Origin: JAAZMI01 sp050942615
GTDB taxonomy: Bacteria > Bacillota > Dethiobacteria > DTU022 > UBA8154
Assembly: GCA_050942615.1 (NCBI GenBank)
Contig: JBMNNQ010000012.1
Location: 1-27,075, forward strand
Length of the DNA stretch: 27,075 nucleotides
Reading direction: 5' to 3'
Below, piece by piece: positions 13,924 to 21,622 of this stretch. Each line of letters opens with the position of its first letter. Position 1 is the first letter of the stretch. The translations under genes and the position numbers were made by a program. Under the pieces are notes generated by a model. The model searched no databases. It was given only the letters and a program-made list of their open reading frames with translations, and had not been told where the DNA came from.

Positions 13924-14712
13924 TTGCTGCAGAAAAGGGTAAATAATGGCTATATTCTTGATGCTGTGCAGTTAAGCCGCAGTTTTGGCGGTTTAAAGGC
14001 GGTAGATCGTGTTGACTTTTTTATCAGGGATAAAGAAATAGCCGGCCTGATTGGGCCCAACGGCGCAGGTAAAACCACCTTGTTTAACCTGTTTACAGGC
14101 CATTACCAGCCCACAGAGGGGGATATATACCTGGGCAATGAAAAAATAGGGGGCCTGAAACCGCATCAAATCACAGCAAAGGGGATAGCACGCACTTTTC
14201 AAAACATTCGTCTTTTTGGGGGCATGACTGTGCTGGATAATGTTCTCATTGGCGGACACAGCCGTACCACTACAGGCTTGTTGGGAGCTATTTTTCAAAG
14301 CCCTAAAGATAAAAAGGAGGAAAAAGAAGCCAGGGAAAACGCCCTTTTTTTGTTATCCTTTGTGGGCCTGGATACTAAAAAGGATGAGCTTTCCAAAAAC
14401 CTGGCCTATGGAGAACAGCGGCGCCTGGAAATTGCCCGTGCTCTGGCTGCAGATCCCAAGCTATTACTGCTTGACGAACCGGCCGCCGGTATGAACCCCC
14501 AGGAAACAAACAACCTGATGCAACTGATTTCCCGTATTCGGGACAAAATGGAAAAAACAATTTTGTTGATCGAACATGACATGCGTGTTGTGATGGGTAT
14601 TTCAGAGCGGATTGCTGTTTTAAATTATGGGAAAAAAATTGCCGAAGGATCACCACAGGAAATTCAACGCAATGAAACGGTAATCGAAGCTTATTTGGGC
14701 GTGTCTGCCTGA
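13924..14712 (+). CDS. livG: Branched-chain amino acid-type ABC transporter ATPase LivG
   Basis: A 262-residue ATP-binding subunit. Walker A is GLIGPNGAGKTTLFNLFTG, the ABC signature is the LivG form LAYGEQRRLEIARAL, Walker B is LLLLDEPAAGMNP, and the switch histidine is in LLIEHDMRVVMGISERI. The Q-loop segment RTFQNIRLFGGMTVLDNV is also standard. It pairs with LivF to power LivH/LivM. The TTG start (13924) is preceded by AAAGGAGG about 10 bases upstream; the ATG overlapping that purine run leads to a stop after ten codons. It lies 92 bp after livM and 44 bp before livF. Confidence 0.94.
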   Translation: MLQKRVNNGYILDAVQLSRSFGGLKAVDRVDFFIRDKEIAGLIGPNGAGKTTLFNLFTGHYQPTEGDIYLGNEKIGGLKPHQITAKGIARTFQNIRLFGGMTVLDNVLIGGHSRTTTGLLGAIFQSPKDKKEEKEARENALFLLSFVGLDTKKDELSKNLAYGEQRRLEIARALAADPKLLLLDEPAAGMNPQETNNLMQLISRIRDKMEKTILLIEHDMRVVMGISERIAVLNYGKKIAEGSPQEIQRNETVIEAYLGVSA

Positions 14713-14756
14713 AAAGGCACTTTACGATACTGTTTTGAAAAAGGGGTCGGGTTATT

Positions 14757-15461
14757 TTGCTGTTGGTTGAAAATATATCTACATTTTATGGTAATATCCA
14801 GGCTTTAAACCAAATAACATTTAAGGTTGAAGAAGGCGAAATTGTAACGCTGATCGGCGCGAACGGAGCCGGCAAAACAACGACTCTGCTGACGGTTTCC
14901 GGACTGTTGAAACCTGCGGAGGGGCAAATTGAATTTTACGGAAAAAGGATTGATGGTCTCCCCCCCCATGAGATTGTTAAACGCGGTATTTCCCATGTTC
15001 CGGAGGGCAGGCGTATTTTCCCGCGACTTACACTCCTGGAAAATCTGGAAATGGGCGCCTACACACGTCGGGATAAAAACGGTTTGCAACAGGACTTGAA
15101 AAATGTATTTGAAACCTTTCCCCAGCTGAAGGGACGGGAAAAGCAATATGCGGGCACGTTAAGCGGTGGTGAACAGCAGATGCTGGCTATCGGCCGGGCA
15201 CTGATGTCCCGCCCCAAATTGTTGTTATTAGATGAACCTTCAATGGGCCTGGCGCCGATGGTTGTGCAGGAAATCTTTCATATTATTGAAGATATTAATC
15301 GCCAGGGGACAACAATCCTGCTTGTGGAGCAAAACGCCCAACTGGCTCTGAGAGTCGCACAACGGGGCTATGTGTTGGAAACAGGAAAAATTACCCTTCA
15401 TGATCAGGCTTCTTCCCTGCTGTTAAATGATGAAGTACGTAAAACATATTTGGGTGAATAG
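14757..15461 (+). CDS. livF: Branched-chain amino acid-type ABC transporter ATPase LivF
   Basis: A 234-residue ATP-binding subunit, the usual LivF length. Walker A is LIGANGAGKTTTLLTVSG, the signature is TLSGGEQQMLAIGRAL, Walker B is LLLLDEPSMGLAP, and the switch region is LLVEQNAQLALRVAQRGYVLETG. GISHVPEGRRIFPRLTLLENLEMGAY is the LivF Q-loop region. The TTG start is supported by the standard N-terminus MLLVENISTFYGNIQAL and a GGGT-rich stretch upstream. It is the last gene of the liv cluster; a terminator follows about 90 bp after its stop. Confidence 0.95.
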   Translation: MLLVENISTFYGNIQALNQITFKVEEGEIVTLIGANGAGKTTTLLTVSGLLKPAEGQIEFYGKRIDGLPPHEIVKRGISHVPEGRRIFPRLTLLENLEMGAYTRRDKNGLQQDLKNVFETFPQLKGREKQYAGTLSGGEQQMLAIGRALMSRPKLLLLDEPSMGLAPMVVQEIFHIIEDINRQGTTILLVEQNAQLALRVAQRGYVLETGKITLHDQASSLLLNDEVRKTYLGE

Positions 15462-15551
15462 GAATTTTTACAACGACGTCAGCGTCCCCCTGATTTATTC
15501 GTAGGGAACATGTCAATAATAGTAAGTTGTTAAAAAATATTACTTTACACT

Positions 15552-15585
15552 AAATCCGGACAAATGCAGTCCGGGTTTTATTTTT
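15552..15585 (+). terminator. Terminator of the liv operon
   Basis: CCGGAC (15556-15561) pairs with GTCCGG (15569-15574) around a 7-nt loop. Flanking AAAT and GTTT extend the stem with one wobble pair, followed by TTTTATTTTT. Confidence 0.8.
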
Positions 15586-15604
15586 ATGTTTAAAAGGGGC
15601 GGTG

Positions 15605-15633
15605 TTGACAAATAGTTTTTTCTATCTTATGAT
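15605..15633 (+). promoter_or_regulatory. Strong sigma-A promoter of the orphan Cys-rich gene
   Basis: A perfect -35 TTGACA (15605-15610), 17 bp, and TATGAT (15628-15633). This is the best sigma-A promoter in the window. Transcription would start at about 15640, leaving a leader of about 205 nt. Confidence 0.75.
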
Positions 15634-15702
15634 AAAATTGTGAATTGTTAATTATTGCTTCCCACTTGCATGGAGGTTAAAGCGTTTTATAAATACTGAA
15701 AT

Positions 15703-15774
15703 GTGATTGAAGCGTACCAGGCAGCGTGCATTGCGGGAACGGACGTATGCATGGTATTAACCCGGCGGGGATAA
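15703..15774 (+). CDS. Possible 23-residue leader peptide
   Basis: GTG to TAA, encoding a peptide that starts MIEAYQAAC and ends MVLTRRG, with two cysteines. It lies wholly inside the leader of the orphan Cys-rich gene and overlaps the hairpin at 15715-15756. No good Shine-Dalgarno is found at normal distance from the GTG, so translation is doubtful. Confidence 0.2.
   Translation: MIEAYQAACIAGTDVCMVLTRRG
15715..15756 (+). other. Leader hairpin before the orphan Cys-rich gene
   Basis: TACCA (15715-15719) and TGCAT (15727-15731) pair in order with ATGCA (15747-15751) and TGGTA (15752-15756): a 10-bp stem interrupted by a 7-nt bulge. There is no U-run, so it is not a terminator. Confidence 0.45.
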
Positions 15775-15846
15775 AATAAAAGAGATCGACAATAAATATA
15801 GCGTAATTTCTTTCAAAGGGAATTACATGTAAAAGGGGTTAAAAAT

Positions 15847-16155
15847 GTGAATGTTGTCAATCTCCAGGAAAGAAAAAGAAAAAAAATAGAAAAAAACCTA
15901 TTGGCCTTTCAAGAGCGTTTTTGGGAATGGGTTTTTACCTACCGCTGGAAACCATGTGCGGAATGTACAGATCTGCTTTTTTACCTTTGGAAGCAGGAAA
16001 ACATCTGGTCACAGCTCTGCGGCACCTGCAGTTCTTACTTTTATCATTATCAGGTGCTTTATGTCAGGGCCATTAAAACTGTTTGCCAAAGGGGTAAAAA
16101 GGTCCCTACATTTCAGGAATTGGAAGATTGGTATTTTCAACAGGAGCAGCTCTGA
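15847..16155 (+). CDS. Orphan 102-residue Cys-rich protein, function unknown
   Basis: Not recognised. The protein begins MNVVNLQERKRKKIEKNL (basic, helical), followed by an aromatic-rich segment. It carries two CxxC pairs, C37/C40 (KPCAEC) and C58/C61 (LCGTC), plus C80. The spacing resembles a small treble-clef or zinc-ribbon metal site and includes many Trp/Tyr/Phe. No signal peptide or membrane span is clear. The GTG start has AAAAGGGG about 9 bases upstream; the ATG two bases earlier is followed at once by a stop. It has its own strong promoter and a long leader, stands alone between the liv and ctsR operons, and codes in a normal style for the window. DNA, RNA or metal binding is possible, but none is shown. 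Confidence 0.7.
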   Translation: MNVVNLQERKRKKIEKNLLAFQERFWEWVFTYRWKPCAECTDLLFYLWKQENIWSQLCGTCSSYFYHYQVLYVRAIKTVCQRGKKVPTFQELEDWYFQQEQL

Positions 16156-16348
16156 GGGGGTGGGGGGCCCTCAAAACAGTTTTGTCTTACCTTTGCTTAC
16201 CTAAGGGCGCCAAAGTGGTGTCCAAGAAAATATTTATAATAATTAGAGATATTAAGGGTAATTACATAGAAACAGCTGTAATAGGCTGATAAAGTGTTCT
16301 AAAGGGGCAGCCGGGTTTGTGGTTACCGTAAAGCGTTTAAAATGCAAC

Positions 16349-16379
16349 TTGATTTTACCACCCCCGGATCATGTATAAT
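16349..16379 (+). promoter_or_regulatory. Candidate sigma-A promoter of the ctsR operon
   Basis: TATAAT (16374-16379) with TTGATT (16349-16354) at a long 19-bp spacing. The operator for CtsR lies 12 bp after the -10, so a bound repressor would block transcription start. Confidence 0.6.
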
Positions 16380-16391
16380 AGTAATTACAAA

Positions 16392-16408
16392 GGTCAAAGA
16401 AGGTCAAA
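16392..16408 (+). promoter_or_regulatory. CtsR operator
   Basis: GGTCAAA, 3 bp, GGTCAAA: a perfect tandem heptad repeat matching the CtsR consensus (A/G)GTCAAA-N3-(A/G)GTCAAA. It covers the likely transcription start of the operon that encodes CtsR itself, so autorepression is the expected mode. Confidence 0.92.
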
Positions 16409-16493
16409 CCGGTTTAAGTCAGCAGTCAACGGGGGCACGGGCTAAAGAAACAGTGCCGGAGGAGGCTGGTTTGGAAATGAAATGGGGAAAAAA

Positions 16494-16961
16494 ATGAGTA
16501 ATCTTTCCAACAGTATGGAGGAATACCTAAAAAGGCTTTTGACTTTAAGCACGGCGGGTTTTATTGATATTCGGCGCAAGGAACTGGCCAGCAAGTTCAG
16601 CTGTGTTCCTTCCCAGGTAAATTATGTTTTGGAAACGCGTTTTACGCTGGATAAAGGTTACCTCGTGGAAAGTAAAAGGGGCGGCAAGGGCTTTGTCCGC
16701 ATCCGCAAGATTCAACTGCCGGCGGAAAACATCCTGGCCCTGTTTTTTCAGGAAATTATGACCGGCAGGATTAACGAAAGTAAAGTCAGCGGTTTAATTC
16801 AAAGGCTTTATGAATCAAAGTATATTTCTTTTCGTGAATCAAAAATAATGGAGGCTGCTCTGGAAAGCCTGAAAATCATCAAGGATGAGCTGCTCAGGGA
16901 AAAGTTAAGGGCAAGTTTGTTTCACGAGATGCTCCTGATGTTGGTAAAAATAACTTTATAG
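16494..16961 (+). CDS. ctsR: Transcriptional repressor of class III heat-shock genes CtsR
   Basis: A 155-residue repressor. The N-terminus MSNLSNSMEEYLKRLL matches the CtsR DNA-binding domain, continuing with FIDIRRKELASKFSCVPSQVNYVLETRFT and the glycine-rich wing ESKRGGKGFVRI. The C-terminal part has the four-helix region with MEAALESLKI. CtsR dimers bind the tandem heptad upstream and release it on heat or on arginine phosphorylation/degradation via McsB and ClpC, which are encoded downstream. The ATG at 16494 gives the family-like start; an in-frame ATG at 16482 adds four residues. An upstream mini-ORF (16471-16497) overlaps this start. It is 99 bp ahead of mcsA. Confidence 0.95.
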   Translation: MSNLSNSMEEYLKRLLTLSTAGFIDIRRKELASKFSCVPSQVNYVLETRFTLDKGYLVESKRGGKGFVRIRKIQLPAENILALFFQEIMTGRINESKVSGLIQRLYESKYISFRESKIMEAALESLKIIKDELLREKLRASLFHEMLLMLVKITL

Positions 16962-17060
16962 AATAAGGTTTTGTGGGTGCTGTTTAAAGGTATGAAAAGG
17001 TGAAAGCCGGCCCTGCAGGGACGGGGTAAAGGGGAAGGAAAAAGGAGGGCGGGAAGTAAA

Positions 17061-17600
17061 ATGCTTTGTGAAAGATGTGGGAAAAAAAATGCCACCGTGC
17101 ATGTCACAAAAATTGTTAATGGTAACAAAACAGAGCTTTACCTTTGTGAAGATTGTGCCCGGGAAAAAGGTGAAACAGAAATTACCTTTGAAGGAAAATT
17201 TCCTTTACACCAGTTTTTTTCAGGTTTGATGGGTATTTTCCCTCCCGGCGGCTCTGAAACAGTGGTTTCCAAAAGTTCCAGTGGGCTGCAGTGCCCTGCC
17301 TGTGGATTAACCTATACCCAGTTTGGCCAGGTGGGCCGCTTTGGCTGTGCCCAATGTTACGAAGCTTTTACACAAAACCTGCTTCCTCTTTTTAGGCGCT
17401 TGCATGGAAACCAGAAACATATCGGTAAAATTCCATTAAGAGCCGGTTCTTTTGTGCGGTTAAAAAAGGATATTGAAGATTTGAAGAAAGAACTTTATGA
17501 AAAGGTGGCGGCAGAGGCTTTTGAGGAGGCCGCTGTATTACGGGATAAAATTAGGCAACTTGAAGGCGAGCTTGCCGGCGGGAGTGAAGACCATGCCTGA
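17061..17600 (+). CDS. mcsA: McsA, zinc-finger activator of the McsB arginine kinase
   Basis: A 179-residue protein with cysteine pairs C3/C6, C29/C32, C78/C81 and C96/C99, arranged as the zinc-binding repeats of McsA (MLCERCGKKNATVHVTKI at the N-terminus). The C-terminal UVR motif is at about residues 135-172 (KDIEDLKKELYEKVAAEAFEEAAVLRDKIRQLE). McsA binds zinc and activates McsB, linking the kinase to CtsR. The ATG has GGAGGGCGGG upstream. Its last 8 bases overlap the start of mcsB, consistent with translational coupling. The length and motif order are normal. Confidence 0.95.
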   Translation: MLCERCGKKNATVHVTKIVNGNKTELYLCEDCAREKGETEITFEGKFPLHQFFSGLMGIFPPGGSETVVSKSSSGLQCPACGLTYTQFGQVGRFGCAQCYEAFTQNLLPLFRRLHGNQKHIGKIPLRAGSFVRLKKDIEDLKKELYEKVAAEAFEEAAVLRDKIRQLEGELAGGSEDHA

Positions 17601-18732
17601 TCAGGATAAACTTTCCCCGCGGGATGAGGTGTCGGGCAACCCGCTGGAGGATATTATGAAGGCCAACCAGGAAGAGGAAAAGTTGCAGCAGAAGAGAAGA
17701 AAAGAAATGACCAGTAAATGGATGGAGGGACGGGGTCCTGAGGCAGAAATCGTAATCAGCAGCCGGGTCAGGCTGGCCCGGAATATGCGGGAAATCCCTT
17801 TTCCCCCGCTGGCTTCTGATGAACAGCGTAAAAAGGTTTTTGCCTTGGCTGAAAAAATTATAGAAAATCAACAGGGTAAAAAAGATGCTTTAAGAATGAT
17901 CGACATTAGTTCCCTTACGCCTGTGTTCCGCCAGGCATTGGTAGAAAAACACCTGATTAGCCCCTTGTTGGCCAAGGAAAACCTTTGCAGCGCCCTGTTG
18001 TGCCGCGAGGATGAAGTGGTCAGTATTATGATTAATGAAGAGGACCATTTCCGGATCCAATGTTTACTGCCCGGGCTGCAGTTAAAAAGGGCCTGGCAGG
18101 AAGCCTCCCGTTATGATGACTTTCTGGAAGGCCAGGTAGACTATGCCTTTCATGAAGAAAGGGGTTACCTGACGGCCTGCCCGACAAATGTCGGTACCGG
18201 GATGCGCGCCTCTGTGATGTTGCATTTACCGGCACTGGTTATTACCCAGCAGATCAAACGGATTTTTGCGGCAATTAACCAGGTCGGTCTTGCTGTCAGG
18301 GGGTTTTATGGTGAAGGGACGGAAATAGTCGGTAATTTATTGCAACTTTCCAACCAGGTTACTTTAGGTCAAACTGAAGATGAAATATGGCAGAATCTTG
18401 ACGGTGTTACCCGGCAATTAATCAACCAGGAAAAGAAAGCGCGGGAACATCTTCTGAATGAAGGACGGGAAAAACTGGCCGATCGGGCCGGCAGGGCTTT
18501 TGGCATTTTAAAATATGCCCACCTGCTCGATTCCCAGGAAACCATGAAACTTCTCTCCGAAGTGCGGCTGGGAGTTGACTTGGGCCTTTTAAGAGGTGTT
18601 TCCCTGCAGATGCTTAATGAGCTGTTAATTCTTACCCAGCCGGGTTGCCTGCAGTATCTTAAAGGAACATCCCTGAGCTCTTATGAAAGGGATCTGGAAA
18701 GGGCGGTACAGATACAAAAGTATTTGGCCTGA
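17593..18732 (+). CDS. mcsB: Protein arginine kinase McsB
   Basis: A guanido-kinase-family protein that phosphorylates arginines on CtsR and on proteins to be degraded by ClpC-ClpP. Motifs include IVISSRVRLARNMREIPFPP (ATP-binding, N-terminal), DEVVSIMINEEDHFRIQCL, and the kinase signature ACPTNVGTGMRASVMLHLPAL with the catalytic-loop cysteine. The ATG at 17593 (379 aa) overlaps the mcsA end by 8 bp and has GGGAGTG a few bases upstream. Compared with typical McsB it carries about 40 extra charged N-terminal residues before SKWMEGRGPEAEIV; a shorter start at ATG 17707 would remove them but has no good Shine-Dalgarno. Confidence 0.94.
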   Translation: MPDQDKLSPRDEVSGNPLEDIMKANQEEEKLQQKRRKEMTSKWMEGRGPEAEIVISSRVRLARNMREIPFPPLASDEQRKKVFALAEKIIENQQGKKDALRMIDISSLTPVFRQALVEKHLISPLLAKENLCSALLCREDEVVSIMINEEDHFRIQCLLPGLQLKRAWQEASRYDDFLEGQVDYAFHEERGYLTACPTNVGTGMRASVMLHLPALVITQQIKRIFAAINQVGLAVRGFYGEGTEIVGNLLQLSNQVTLGQTEDEIWQNLDGVTRQLINQEKKAREHLLNEGREKLADRAGRAFGILKYAHLLDSQETMKLLSEVRLGVDLGLLRGVSLQMLNELLILTQPGCLQYLKGTSLSSYERDLERAVQIQKYLA

Positions 18733-18822
18733 ATATAAAAATAGTAAACAGCATCGGGATAAAAATTAAATTTAAATTATAATCCACCATCATGCAATTT
18801 GATGCGAAGGAGTGAAAAGTTT

Positions 18823-21309
18823 ATGTTTATGTTTGGCCGCTTTACAGAAAGGGCGCAGCAGGTATTGGTGCTCGCCCAGGAAGAAGCAAAAAGGTTAAAC
18901 CATAACTTTATTGGCACAGAACATATCCTGTTGGGGCTGGTCCGGGAGGGTTCCGGTATTGCCGCCCGCAGCTTGCAAAATTTAAGTGTGGAGCTGCCCC
19001 GGGTCCGGGCCGAGGTGGAAAAGATCATCGGTAAAGGCGAAAAGTCACCGGTGCAGGGTATCAGCTATACGCCGCGTGCCAAAAAGGTAATAGAACTGGC
19101 CATCGAGGAAGGGCAAAATTTGGGCCATAATTATGTAGGCACAGAACACCTTTTATTGGGACTTTTAAGAGAAGGTGAAGGCATTGCCGCACAGGTTTTG
19201 ACTATTTTGGGCATCGATCTTAAAAAAGCCCGCCGGGAAGTGATCCAGCTTTTAGGCGGTGAATCGCAGTTGGGAGGGGGAGGCGGTCATAAAAACGTTC
19301 CCCAGACCCCAACAGTGGATGCCTTCGGCCGCGATCTGACCCAGATGGCCCGTGAAGGAAAACTGGACCCGGTGATCGGCCGGGAAAAGGAAATTGAAAG
19401 GGTAGTCCAAATTCTCAGCCGGCGCACAAAAAATAATCCTTGTTTAATCGGCGAACCCGGCGTGGGTAAAACTGCGGTTGCCGAAGGGTTGGCCCAGCGC
19501 ATTACAGAAGGCAAGATTCCTGATATCCTGCGGGATAAAAGACTGGTTACCCTGGAGCTGGCGGCTGTTGTTGCCGGCACCAAGTACCGGGGCGAATTTG
19601 AGGAACGCCTGCGTAAGTTGATGCTGGAATTACAGCAGGCCGGGAATGTCATTATCTTTATTGATGAACTGCATACCATCATCGGTGCCGGTGCGGCTGA
19701 GGGGGCTATCGACGCCTCCAACATTCTCAAGCCCGCCCTGGCCAAGGGTGAGCTGCAGGCTATCGGCGCAACCACTGTCGACGAATACAGGAAATATATT
19801 GAACGTGATCCGGCACTGGAAAGGCGTTTCCAGCCGATCATGGTGGGGGAACCTACCAAGGAGGAGAGCCTGGAAATCTTGAAAGGCCTGCGTGATCGCT
19901 ATGAAGCACATCATCGTGTTAAAATTACCGATGAAGCGCTGGAAGCAGCGGTTAGTTTGGCAGATCGCTATATTCAGGATCGTTACCTGCCCGACAAAGC
20001 CATTGACTTGATTGATGAAGCAGGTTCAAGGGTTAGGTTACGCAATTATACAGCTCCCCCTGATTTAAAAGAAATGGAAGATAAACTGGATAATATTCGC
20101 CAGGAAAAGGAAGCTGCTGTGCGGAGCCAGGAATTTGAACGGGCGGCCCGCCTGCGTGACAAAGAACAACAGTTCAGAGGCCAATTAAATGAACTCAAAA
20201 AACAATGGGAACAAAAAAAGGTGGTCTCTGATCAGGCTCTGGTTACTGAAGAAGATATTGCGCATATTGTTTCCAGCTGGACGGGCGTGCCTGTGCAGAA
20301 ATTGGCAGAGGAGGAAGCAGAGCGCCTGCTGCGCATGGAAGAAATTTTACACCTGCGGGTTATCGGCCAGCACGAGGCTGTTGAAGCTGTTTCCCGGGCT
20401 ATCCGCCGCGGCAGGGCCGGGCTTAAAGATCCCAAAAGACCGATCGGTTCCTTTATTTTCTTGGGGCCCACCGGCGTAGGGAAAACAGAGCTGGCCCGCA
20501 GCCTGGCAGAAGCAATTTTCGGTGACGAGGAAGCAATGGTCCGCCTGGATATGTCCGAATATATGGAAAAACACACTGTTTCCAGGCTTATCGGTGCTCC
20601 TCCGGGCTATGTAGGCTATGACGAAGGGGGGCAGCTGACCGAAAAGGTCCGCCGCAAGCCCTACAGCGTGATTCTGTTGGATGAAATTGAAAAGGCGCAC
20701 CAGGACGTTTTTAATATTTTACTACAGATTTTGGAGGACGGCCGCCTGACTGACGGCAAGGGGCGGACTGTTAATTTCCGTAATACAGTTGTAATTATGA
20801 CCTCTAACGTGGGCGCAAACTTTATTAAAAAACAGCAGGGGATGGGGTTCCGGCCGGCTGATCCGGATAAAACACATGAATTTATGAAGGGCCGGCTTCT
20901 TGATTCCCTTAAAAAAACTTTCCGGCCTGAATTTTTAAACCGTGTCGATGACCTTATTGTCTTTAAGTCGCTTACCCGGGAAGACTTAGGCCAAATCGTC
21001 AACCTGATGCTAAAAGACTTAGGAGGGCGCATTGAAGAACACGGTTTACAGATTGAGGTGACCCCGGAGGCCAAGGAACAGTTGGCCAAGGAAGGGTATG
21101 ATCCGGCTTATGGTGCCCGCCCGCTGCGGCGTGTGATTCAAAAAAGGCTGGAGGACGGTATTTCTGAAGAACTGCTCCGGGGAGGTTTTACCTCCGGGGA
21201 CGTCATTGTTGTTGATAAACCGGCGGGAGAAGAAAAACTGATTTTTACTAAAAAACAGGTAGAGCCGGGCAAAGAACTCAAAGAGAAAGAAGAGGCACCG
21301 CCGAATTAA
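18823..21309 (+). CDS. clpC: AAA+ chaperone-protease ATPase ClpC
   Basis: An 828-residue Hsp100 unfoldase that feeds proteins, including arginine-phosphorylated ones, to ClpP. Layout: two Clp_N repeats (about 1-145; both with GTEHxLLGL), AAA1 with Walker A GEPGVGKTAVAEGLA (about 210), a middle coil with a UVR-like segment (EKEAAVRSQEFERAARLRDKE, about 425-460), AAA2 with Walker A GPTGVGKTELARSL (about 548), and a C-terminal ClpB-D2-small region. The ATG at 18823 has AAGGAGTG 8 bases upstream; an upstream TTG at 18799 lacks support. It lies 90 bp after mcsB with no CtsR site or clear promoter, so it is expected to be read from the ctsR promoter. A terminator follows. Confidence 0.97.
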   Translation: MFMFGRFTERAQQVLVLAQEEAKRLNHNFIGTEHILLGLVREGSGIAARSLQNLSVELPRVRAEVEKIIGKGEKSPVQGISYTPRAKKVIELAIEEGQNLGHNYVGTEHLLLGLLREGEGIAAQVLTILGIDLKKARREVIQLLGGESQLGGGGGHKNVPQTPTVDAFGRDLTQMAREGKLDPVIGREKEIERVVQILSRRTKNNPCLIGEPGVGKTAVAEGLAQRITEGKIPDILRDKRLVTLELAAVVAGTKYRGEFEERLRKLMLELQQAGNVIIFIDELHTIIGAGAAEGAIDASNILKPALAKGELQAIGATTVDEYRKYIERDPALERRFQPIMVGEPTKEESLEILKGLRDRYEAHHRVKITDEALEAAVSLADRYIQDRYLPDKAIDLIDEAGSRVRLRNYTAPPDLKEMEDKLDNIRQEKEAAVRSQEFERAARLRDKEQQFRGQLNELKKQWEQKKVVSDQALVTEEDIAHIVSSWTGVPVQKLAEEEAERLLRMEEILHLRVIGQHEAVEAVSRAIRRGRAGLKDPKRPIGSFIFLGPTGVGKTELARSLAEAIFGDEEAMVRLDMSEYMEKHTVSRLIGAPPGYVGYDEGGQLTEKVRRKPYSVILLDEIEKAHQDVFNILLQILEDGRLTDGKGRTVNFRNTVVIMTSNVGANFIKKQQGMGFRPADPDKTHEFMKGRLLDSLKKTFRPEFLNRVDDLIVFKSLTREDLGQIVNLMLKDLGGRIEEHGLQIEVTPEAKEQLAKEGYDPAYGARPLRRVIQKRLEDGISEELLRGGFTSGDVIVVDKPAGEEKLIFTKKQVEPGKELKEKEEAPPN

Positions 21310-21355
21310 TCCCGGTTTGTGGCAGCTTAAAGGCTAAAAACAGATAGCAAGAACT

Positions 21356-21382
21356 AACCCCGCTAGAAACAGCGGGGTTTTT
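21356..21382 (+). terminator. Terminator of the ctsR-mcsA-mcsB-clpC operon
   Basis: AACCCCGCT (21356-21364) pairs perfectly with AGCGGGGTT (21371-21379) around a 6-nt loop, followed by a run of T, about 45 bp after the clpC stop. Confidence 0.93.
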
Positions 21383-21622
21383 GTTTATTAAAATTAAGAA
21401 AATTCTGGCGCAGGAATAAAGGCCAATGACAGCGAAATTAAGCGTGGACAAATTATGATTCGCTTTAATCTTCTTTTAATGAAATTTCAAAAGGAATTTC
21501 ACTTTGTTTGTCGAAATTAAAGTACTGTTGCAGGTAGTATAAGTGGTTGGGGATGAAAGAAAAAAGGATCCCGCCTGGTAACGGCCATGGCAACCAGCTT
21601 TTTTTAAAGGAGGAGTGTCCAA
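21383..21622. other. 240-bp leader region of the CODH/ACS operon
   Basis: No gene is seen. It contains inverted repeats TTAAGCG/CGCTTTAA (21438-21468) and TGAAATT/AATTTCA (21480-21501), then the attenuator-like structure at 21541-21605. A convincing sigma-A promoter was not found; TATAAG at 21538-21543 has no clear -35. Confidence 0.5.
21541..21605 (+). promoter_or_regulatory. Attenuator-like leader before cooC
   Basis: The segment ACCAG/CAACCA (21591-21597) can pair with TGGTTG (21544-21549), forming a long-range stem whose AAG/CTT extension passes one bulged G. It can also pair with CTGGT (21575-21579), forming a short local stem. A run of seven T (21599-21605) follows, then the cooC Shine-Dalgarno. 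A third hairpin, GGGAT/ATCCC, lies inside. The pattern resembles a terminator or antiterminator switch; no known class is recognised, and T-box features are absent. Confidence 0.4.

Larger units (their letters stand above)
15462..15846. other. 385-bp region between livF and the orphan Cys-rich gene
   Basis: It contains the liv terminator (15552-15585), a strong sigma-A promoter (15605-15633) and an approximately 200-nt leader. The leader holds a hairpin (15715-15756) and a 23-codon ORF (15703-15774). No other gene is supported. Confidence 0.6.
16156..16493. other. About 330-bp region upstream of ctsR
   Basis: It starts with a G-rich stretch that can fold weakly (GAGGG with CCCTC). It then holds AT-rich sequence with an isolated TATAAT (16235-16240) lacking a -35, followed by the ctsR promoter, the CtsR operator and a very short ORF overlapping the ctsR start. 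No other gene is supported. Confidence 0.5.

Noticed and set aside
16156..16190. Terminator after the orphan Cys-rich gene
   Set aside because: The possible GAGGG/CCCTC stem is short, competes with other G-runs, and is not followed by a U-run.
16235..16240. Promoter upstream of ctsR with TATAAT at 16235
   Set aside because: No acceptable -35 at 16-18 bp; AT-rich context makes the hexamer likely by chance.
19287..19859. 190-codon open frame antisense to clpC
   Set aside because: Low-complexity Ser/Arg-rich translation, no Shine-Dalgarno, and the sense frame is an intact ClpC.
21500..21530. CooA-type CO-sensor site (TGTCG half-site near 21508)
   Set aside because: Only one half-site is present; no matching CGACA lies at the expected spacing.
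21541..21605. T-box riboswitch before cooC
   Set aside because: No T-box sequence, specifier loop or tRNA acceptor-pairing bulge is visible; the downstream genes are not amino-acid related.
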